Of a stretch of DNA of 64,000 nucleotides, positions 56,691 through 64,000 are shown one piece after another; positions within the stretch are counted from its first letter, which is position 1; each line of letters opens with the position of its first letter. Origin of the DNA: Myotis daubentonii (lineage: Eukaryota; Chordata; Mammalia; Chiroptera; Vespertilionidae); the NCBI RefSeq assembly GCF_963259705.1, contig NC_081847.1, forward strand, positions 74,653,469 through 74,717,468. Direction: 5' to 3'. Made by a program: the position numbers and the translations under genes. A model generated the notes under the pieces. It was given only the letters and a program-made list of their open reading frames with translations. It made no database searches and had not been told where the DNA came from.

Positions 56691-59229
56691 ACCTCATGGT
56701 GCTTCTGTCATGTGGTAACTAGTGCCCTACATGGCCACTCTCCTGATTAACACCATTAAGATCCCAGGGAAATGCTTGGCACTGCTTTTGCCTAGTGGAT
56801 GACCTTGAAACCAAAGGAGGCTGTGTTTGAATGCCATGAGGCCTGTGGGTTGTGCTACTACTGTCTTCAGAGATGGACACTGCTCTGGAGTTGGGGAGGT
56901 TTTGAGAAGAGAGAAGGGATAAATTAATTAGCATGTCAAATCTTTCCTCTCTGCATGAATGCAATAGATCCTTCTACAACAAAGTATCATTTCCCGGTGG
57001 TGACAAGCATCCATTTTCTTGCTTCGTTTCATGTTCCAATTTAGAGTTCTCAAGTTACTCACAAATCAGCAAAGTATTCACGACAGTTTCACATAGCAGC
57101 TATGAAATATTTTGCAATTTTAAGCAATTCACATTACTCTGAAATTTGAATATATGTAGGTCTAGACATGACATGCATGAAGCATGATATCACTGTGTTA
57201 TGCTGTCAAGTAGATAAATATTGAATCCCTACTCTGAAATTTGAATATATGTAGGTCTAGACATAACATGCATGAAGCATGATATCACTGTGTTATGCTG
57301 TCAAGTAGATAAATATTGAATCCCAGAGTGGTGAATTTTTTTTCTACCAAATTTTAATTAAAATTTCAATAAATTCAAGTGCAACTTCACTTAAATAACT
57401 TTACTAAATTATTAATACTTACTCATTTTAGTTTGTTTGCCTTTTGCTTTATTAAGTAAACATTTTATTTTGATTTGCATTTTTCTATATTTTAGAAGAT
57501 TAACTTTTTAGAAAACATTTAAAATATTTTTTATTTTTCAAATTTACATTTAAAAAAATTTTTACAATTATATTTACATGTCCAACATTGACTTTAGTTT
57601 GCATTTTCATGAATATATGAAAATAAGTACACATTTGGAATAAATTATATTTTATTTATATTCATTTGAGTCATTATTGTCAATAAAACAAAAATTATGT
57701 AAAAACCTGATTATTATAACATCATTAGCAATTTAGCTAAGAAATCAAAAGAATATATAATTTTTATAAAATAAATACAAAATAATTTATGAATCACATA
57801 TGCCTTCATTGTATTACTCACCCAATATCTCTATTCCACTAAAGGCACACCCAGCCCCATGCAATAGTAATTAAATCCAGCCATCTTTTATGTTGTGATA
57901 TCTTTAGTCATGTAAATATAGCTTTACTAATTTTTGTTTTGGAGGCATATTTGTCAAAGTAGGAAGATGAAAATATTTGCTTTAAAAGTTTGCCAACCTG
58001 ATGTACAACTTTTAAATATTTAGCCATTTGTATGAGGGTCTCCATTTATACTCATCCACTGGCCATGCAAACATCAGGGTCCACTGTGAGGTCATTTTAC
58101 ATACCAGAACACTGAGGCACAGAGCCATTACCATACTTGCCTGACATCCCACAACTGGGAATCCAAACAAGGCAGAATCCAGGTTCTGAACTAAGAGACT
58201 GCCTCTCATGGGCCTTTAAAGTGCCTGCTGCTTGGAGGCAGTGCTCATGCTTGCTGACTCCAGTTGAAACATCTGCCTCCTCGAGAAGGTTCCTAAGGCT
58301 TCCTTTTTCATAGGAAATTGGGGTCCAGGGAAAACACACAGAGAAGATATCCTAGGGCTGGAGCAAAGGGTGGGGCACTCCCTTGGCACCATTATACTTC
58401 AGCCTCTCTCTCTCTTCTCTTTATAAAGGTTAGAGTCTTATCTCTAATAGCTGTCGAGAAAATATAAAACAACAGATAAAAGTCCTGAAAATGAACCTTG
58501 AACTGATGAAAACATCTCTCATCAAGGTAAAAACATATTATCTTCTTTCCCTCCCCACATGGAGACCTGTGGCCATCTCCCTCCCCCTTCCCCATCTCTC
58601 CTGATGATCAGTGTGAAAGAAGGAAGCAGGGAAGGACCCTGTCTCCATACCCACCCCCTGCTGCCTCCAGTTTCTTTTCTTGACAGCCCAGGCAGTAGCA
58701 ATTGATGTCAGGCTGTAATATAAAGCAAACCAGTGCAAATTTGAACCAACTTTATGTGAGTGATTGATAGGTCGAACTGGATTTTTTCCCCCACTTGCTT
58801 GAGATTCTTGCAAGTAGGTATTATGATCCTAACACATCTAATATCATTTCTTAATCCACTCAATGACAATGTTTGGCATCTAGCTTTATAATAAAAGGTA
58901 TCAATTAGACGCTGTCAATGTTTTCAGAGGCAATATCTAATTACAGTCACTTGCTATCGGCTATCTTGTTAAAAAATTTGAACAGAATGAGTAAGTATTC
59001 CTGACAAGTTCAATGCATTATTAAAGGTGTAATTACTTAGTTATTGCTCATGTAATCCTGAGTTAATTATGTGGCTTCAAAATTCATCACTTTTATGTTT
59101 ATTGAACTTTGATAAGCTCAACCATATCTGATGTATCCCAATGATCCATTCCCTTTCTTATTTCAAACTGAATGTATTAGACCAATTGGTTAGCAACTGA
59201 ACAGACTTTGGAACACTCTAGACCCAGAA
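56691..59229. other. Gene-free, AT-rich stretch
   Basis: No exon is supported. It includes a 95-bp tandem duplication (57136-57324), a strongly AT-rich segment (57330-57800) and an eroded MIR on the minus strand at 58085-58200. Confidence 0.5.
57136..57324. repeat. 95-bp tandem duplication, nearly identical
   Basis: 'actctgaaatttgaatatat' at 57136 recurs at 57231. The two units differ at one position (GACATGACA against GACATAACA) apart from the last base. Confidence 0.96.
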
Positions 59230-59693
59230 CTGTCAGCAGCGGTTATCTTGTGGGGGAGGACATCCAGAATGGCCATTTGTGGGGGACCTCAATATGGAGG
59301 ATGGGTAAACTTGACCTCCATGTCCTCCTGCCCTTGTCTAGTCTTCCCCTTTGAATGTGGTGGACTTCAAGAACTTCTAATAAAAGTGACAGGATGTCAT
59401 TTCTGAGGTTAGGTTACAAATATTATTACTTCTGTCTTGTTCACCTTCCCTTATTCTCTCTCTCATGCTTTCCACGGATTACTCTGAGGGAAGTCAGTTA
59501 CCATATCATGAGCTACCCAATGGAGAGGTCCATGTGTCAAAGAACTGATTCTCTGGCCAACAGCCATGCGAATAAGCTTGAAGGTGGATCATCCCCTACT
59601 CAAACCTTCAGATGAAACCATAGCCCTAGCCCAAGCATAACTGCAACCTCATGTGTGACCTTGAGGCAGAGGCTAAGCTGCACCCAGTTACCT
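59230..59693 (+). mobile_element. MaLR-type LTR (MLT1-like), broken by an inverted repeat
   Basis: 'aagtgacaggatgtcatttc', 'ggccaacagccatgcgaata', 'cttgaaggtggatcatcccc' and 'actgcaacctcatgtgtgac' follow the 3' half of MLT1-like LTRs. The expected continuation after 'agctgcacccagtt' is replaced by an inverted copy of the preceding 36 bp. Confidence 0.68.
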
Positions 59694-59729
59694 GTGCAGC
59701 TTAGCCTCTGCCTCAAGGTCACACATGAG
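59648..59729. repeat. Perfect 36-bp inverted repeat, 10-nt spacer
   Basis: The left arm 59648-59683 (starting CTCATGTGTGACCTTGAGGC) is exactly complementary to the right arm 59694-59729, with spacer CCAGTTACCT. The left arm belongs to the LTR; the right arm is a reversed copy. Transcribed RNA would fold into a long perfect hairpin. Confidence 0.97.
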
Positions 59730-62700
59730 CTCATGGTGTAAATTAATTTCTACTCATGTATGTCTAGGTACAAACATGCCATAAGCAGTGCCCACCCCTT
59801 CAAGCAGCCCTTTTAGAAACAACTCTTTCAAACAAATAATAAGACACGATAATTATCCTTGAGTAGGATCTTATGTTAGCAGGTCAGACACATAAACAAA
59901 AGTTCATGGTATAATATAATAAAAAGTATCAAAATGGGGCACACAGAGTATACTGAGTACACAGAAGCAAGACACACAAGTTCTGATTTTTGAAGGATGA
60001 ATGGCTATTTCCCAAAGCAGATGGGAGAAAGAAATGGGGTGGCCAGAGGCAAGCTGGTGGGAAAAGGCATAGCATTCTTGGAGAACTGTAATGTCACTGT
60101 GTCTGCAACATGGAGCGGGGAAGGACATAGCCTGAGACTGGAACCAGAATGTGAAGGACATTGTATTCCCTTCCATGAGGTCTCTGTTTTGACTTACAGA
60201 TATACCCTTCACAGGTTTGAAGACAGTTCTCACATCTCTTCTGACCTTTTCTTTCTCAAAACCAAACACCCTCCATTCTTCTAATTGTCCCTTAGGTGCT
60301 GTGGTTTCTGGATGAGTCATAATTCTGGTTGTCACTCCTGGGTGTCAGGGCCCCAATGTGGTGCCCATAACTGCTGAGGCACTCCAGATCTGTCCCTGCA
60401 GATGCTGGGCCCTTGGCTCAGCATTTCCAGGATTCTAATGCTATAGGCAACAGCAGATGCTTAAAATAAATAAGCAGCCCTAGAAAGAAGGTTACTTTAA
60501 AATCACCTGCAAGAAGACCAACTGACCAGAGTCTCCTTTATGTATCCTATTTCCGAGCAGTATTTCTCATCATCCTTTAGTAGAGCAACTTTGCCTACAT
60601 CCTGAGTAGATTCATCACCCAGATTATTGCTTTCTGGAGCACCCTCCGACCCTCAAGGGTCAGCGCATGAAATGCTGCTGAGCCTCAATGCCTGAGACAT
60701 CTGATCTACCAAGGAAAACCCAGACAGGCAAAATGTGGCCATTACCTAGGCTGCAATTCAATAATAAATCCCACTTATTCTTGTTTGGAGGAAGACTCTT
60801 TAATTAACTAAAAATTGCTTTTCTGATTATTTTCCCCCTCTTATTTGACATCGGTAGTGTGCTTGAACCAGCTCCACCTCTGCCTCATAGAAGGATTATT
60901 AAGTTACTGTCCCTTTTGACAAAAAAGTTGGCCTCAAAAGTGGGAAACAACATAATCACTTTATTTTGAACAAAACAGAGGACAGTGCCCATCATGGAAG
61001 GGGAAAAGGTTCAATTGACACAAACCAAAAAAAGCCGGGCCCTTTGATGAAAAACATGGAGGTCTGTGGGTGCTAACGGTCCCTTTGTGACCTGGTGGTG
61101 GCAACAGCACCCTTTGTGTCTGAGCCATCCAAATGCTCTCAGGTGCAACTAAGACAAATGATGTGGATATAAAAGAGACACTCCAGCAGAGCAAGAATTG
61201 GAAGACAGGTATTCAACTCTGAGTTCATAAGCCACTTCCCGCTCCTGCTGGCTATAGGAAAGCACCCTTTGATACTCAGACAACCACCAGATCTGGATGT
61301 TGATATTTTCGCTTTCTGATGGGTAGAAAGAACTGAGAGAGATGTCCAGAGATTCTAGTTCACTCTGCATTACCAGGGGCAGATCAGCTCATTGATCCCA
61401 GGATGAAGAGTAGATGTAGAGAGCTCTTGCAGCCCGCCATACATGCAGGCAGAATGAGGCTACCGGGCCAAGGTGTGCAGGTGCTGTCCCGTGGAAGTCT
61501 TGAGCCCATGGGCACCAAACAGGTAAGGCTCAGGGAATATGGGCGGGGCAACTGACAGCATCTGCTACTGTGGGCTGGGTTGCCAACTGGAGACTAGGGC
61601 AGCAAGCAGAAGCTGAGGGAATTAGGAACATTGGAGTCTAAGGCACATGGAGTCCAAGGTGTGTGTAAGACTGTAAATGAAGGCTCAAAAAGTGACTTGA
61701 GAGCAAAACAGATGTGTTAAGAATTCAGTCTTAATATTAGGGTACATACCTCAATGGGGTTTATGTATATAATGTTAATATATAATGTCAACCTGTATAA
61801 TATATAATGCTAATGTATAATTTAAATAATGTTAATATCACATGAAGTTAATACATATATCAAATAAGTCATATATATAAAATAAATTACTACTATACAG
61901 TCAGAAAAGTCACAGGAGGAAAGCATATTTCAGGCTCCTCTACAGATGGAACTGGCAGCAACAAATAAAAAGTGCCTACTTCTGGCAAGTCACACCCCTG
62001 AGGGACAGTACTTGCTGGGATCTAGGGTCAGCCTCCCTCAGTTAAATCAGAACCTCTAAGTTTCACTTTGAAAGGAGATACTTCCCTTAGCCTCTATTTT
62101 ACTCTTTGGAGACACACCACATTTTCTTGATCTTTTTTCCTTGGCTCTTAATTAAGAGTTAATGACTTGGAGTTTAGGGATCTTATTGGCACTTAGTCAC
62201 CCAGGTGATATATCCTCCTGAAAATAAACAAAGTCCATTTTATTGCCCACGTCAAACATTCAGCCACAAGCCCTAACAGCCCTGACACCTCCACCCGAGA
62301 GTAGGCACTCCCAGCGTGGGAAAGGCTTTCTGAATGTGGACTCAGGAGAGCAGAGGTTCCTCGGGAAAGAGAATCTCACACTCATTGCCTTTCCCAAGGG
62401 ATGCTGGAAATGTCACCTCCTATGTACCACCTGGAGTTAAAAGACACAGGCAGGAAATGGAACGTGGTGCCCAGTTGTTAGCATTTCCTGAGCACTTACT
62501 GTGTGGTAGCTGCAATCATGGTGAGGTCATGGTTCATGTCTTCTCACAGTCACAGTCTGTTCAGGAATCCAGTCCTGAGCCATTGAAGTGGGGGATGCCC
62601 CAAATCATGGCTCTGCCTTGAAGGCATATGACAAAAGAGGCATGTCCTTACTGGATCTTCCCTTGGAGTCCTCTTAGAATCGCCTGTGATGGTTTCTACT

Positions 62701-62789
62701 TCACCTCCTCTAGCTTCAACTTCTAACCACACCCATCCTTTTGGCCTCCTTTTAGTGGTAGATTATTATAATAATACATCCCCCCAAAA
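59730..62789. other. Gene-free stretch
   Basis: No exon is supported. Open frames of 143 codons (minus, 59904-60335) and 77 codons (minus, 60961-61194) lack recognisable similarity. The second ends at an AATAAA on the minus strand (about 60962), which could mark an old retrocopy. An AT-rich low-complexity patch lies at 61760-61870. Confidence 0.45.
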
Positions 62790-63195
62790 ATAATCCTTTC
62801 TGGACCCAGGCCCCATGCAGTGGGATTTGCATCTCCTCCCATTGAGAAGTAGAGCCTATTTCTCTGCCTCCTTGCACCTTGGCTGGCCTTGTGATTTCAT
62901 TTGACAAAATAGAATATGGCAGAAGTGACATTGTCTATGCCTCAGGCCTTAAGAGGTCTTGTAGCTCCCACTCTTACACTTTTGGTACCCTCTGAGCACC
63001 ATGCTATGAAGAAGCCTAAGATGAAAGGCAGCACTGAGAAAGAGAGGGGCAGGGGGAGAGAGAGAGAAGACCCAGCCTTCATAGTGGTCCCAAGAGACCA
63101 CCAGCTGGCTACAGCTGGAGGAGGAGAAATAAGGATTTGTTGTAAGCTACTGTTTTGGGGGGTGGCTTGTTAGGCAGCAATAGATAACTGGTACT
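62790..63195 (+). mobile_element. MaLR-type LTR (MLT1-like)
   Basis: 'atggcagaagtgacattgtc', 'aggccttaagaggtcttgta', 'gaccaccagctggctacagc' and the end 'ttgttaggcagcaatagata' are typical of the MLT1-like MaLR LTR 3' half. It has no internal viral sequence. Confidence 0.65.
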
Positions 63196-64000
63196 TTCCT
63201 AAATGTAGAATCAAAGTTACAATGGCAAAAATCCCTCCCTCTTACTTTCCCTCTATCCCAGGTAGCTCCCTACATTAGAATGTATCCCAAAACTTGGTCA
63301 TCCTTCCCCATCCCGAGGATGAGATGTCCCTCTTTGCCAGAGGAAACTACTCCTGATTCTATCACCACCCTCTTCTTCTGGGACCAGAACACTCGATTGT
63401 GGTCTCCTTTGCGAGTCTCTCTCTTGTTGGTTCTTCTCTTCAAATGTGCCTATTAATTCTCTCAAATTGTGTCCTCTTGAATTCCATAAGCTATTGTCCC
63501 ATTGGTGTGCCCATCTTCTCCTAACCTTGAGAGGCTTGAGTGTGGGCTCAGGCAGTCCTGGGATGAAGTTTTAGTTCAGCCACATACTGACTGAGTGACT
63601 ATGGGTACATTGTTAAACTACTCTGCACTCAGTTTTCTGGTTCCTAAAGTGGAGATGACAATTGTACCTGGGTCATAAATTTTTGTTCATTTTCTTTTTA
63701 ATGGGGATACTCATTGAGGGGAAAGAGCCACATGACTGCTATGGTCACCCCTGTTCCCAGACACCACCCCAGTCCCCCTATTGCCACCTAATGACAGCAG
63801 TGACCTTGCTTTCCTGAAGAGATAAGATTGAAAAACAAAATATGGTTGGACCAAGGTGTGCTTTGGGTTCCTGCTAAGGTCTTTGCCCTTGATACCATAG
63901 GTGACCCATTGCCTCAGAGAAAGAGAGATGCCCTATTGGCCCAACTGAATGGTCCAAACACCTGCCCTGAACCTTTCTCTATGGGGCCTGCCTCTAGCTG
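63196..64000. other. Gene-free stretch with a MIR
   Basis: A plus-strand MIR is readable at about 63545-63680 ('gttcagccacatactgactg', 'ctactctgcactcagttttc'). Nothing else is recognised. Confidence 0.5.

Noticed and set aside
60961..61194. Minus-strand frame ending at an AATAAA, considered as a retrocopy or last exon
   Set aside because: No family is recognisable, there is no poly(A) remnant beyond the signal, and no splice acceptor could be argued convincingly.

Overview
This is non-coding DNA from a mammal, almost certainly a vespertilionid (evening) bat. Several diagnostic repeat families occur together. VES-type tRNA-derived SINEs are present. Non-autonomous HeliBat-type Helitrons begin TCCTATATAATAA, end CTAG and sit between A and T. 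A SPIN hAT element and nhAT-type hATs carry 8-bp target duplications. Bat-type L1 tails and mariner-derived MITEs are also present. I found no protein-coding exon, tRNA, rRNA or CRISPR array. No open frame exceeds about 255 codons, and the longest ones lie inside SINEs, Helitrons or a retroviral LTR.

Layout. 1-10507: unique sequence with an L1 tail, a truncated VES, a mariner MITE, a small Helitron, an old L1 and a young L1 with a 12-bp target duplication. 10508-22045 and 22246-33725: two nearly identical copies of the same ~11.5 kb, separated by exactly 200 N. The block carries MIR, SPIN, MaLR LTR, VES, L2 and Helitron copies. The geometry (both copies end at the gap) strongly suggests unmerged contig ends, that is, a false duplication. 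The second copy holds a G-poor, indel-rich stretch at about 24060-25390 that looks like poor consensus. 33726-52550: unique sequence with a TTC tract, five Helitrons, L1 pieces, MIRs and one hAT.

52555-55985 is the richest accessory region. One ancient MIR is split by about 3.2 kb of nested insertions: two minus-strand Helitrons, a heavily deleted class II (betaretrovirus-like) provirus on the minus strand with recognisable LTR, primer-binding site, gag matrix-like remnant and polypurine tract, a plus-strand Helitron, a hAT inserted exactly on that Helitron's 3' terminus, and a TG/TA microsatellite. 55986-64000: a SINE, a mariner MITE, tandem duplications, two MaLR-type LTRs, and a perfect 36-bp inverted repeat created inside one of them.

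There is no gene network to describe. The biology here is layered transposition, local duplication and template switching, plus an assembly artefact that doubles every feature of the 11.5 kb block. Repeat family names come from recognised sequence and structure, not from a database search.
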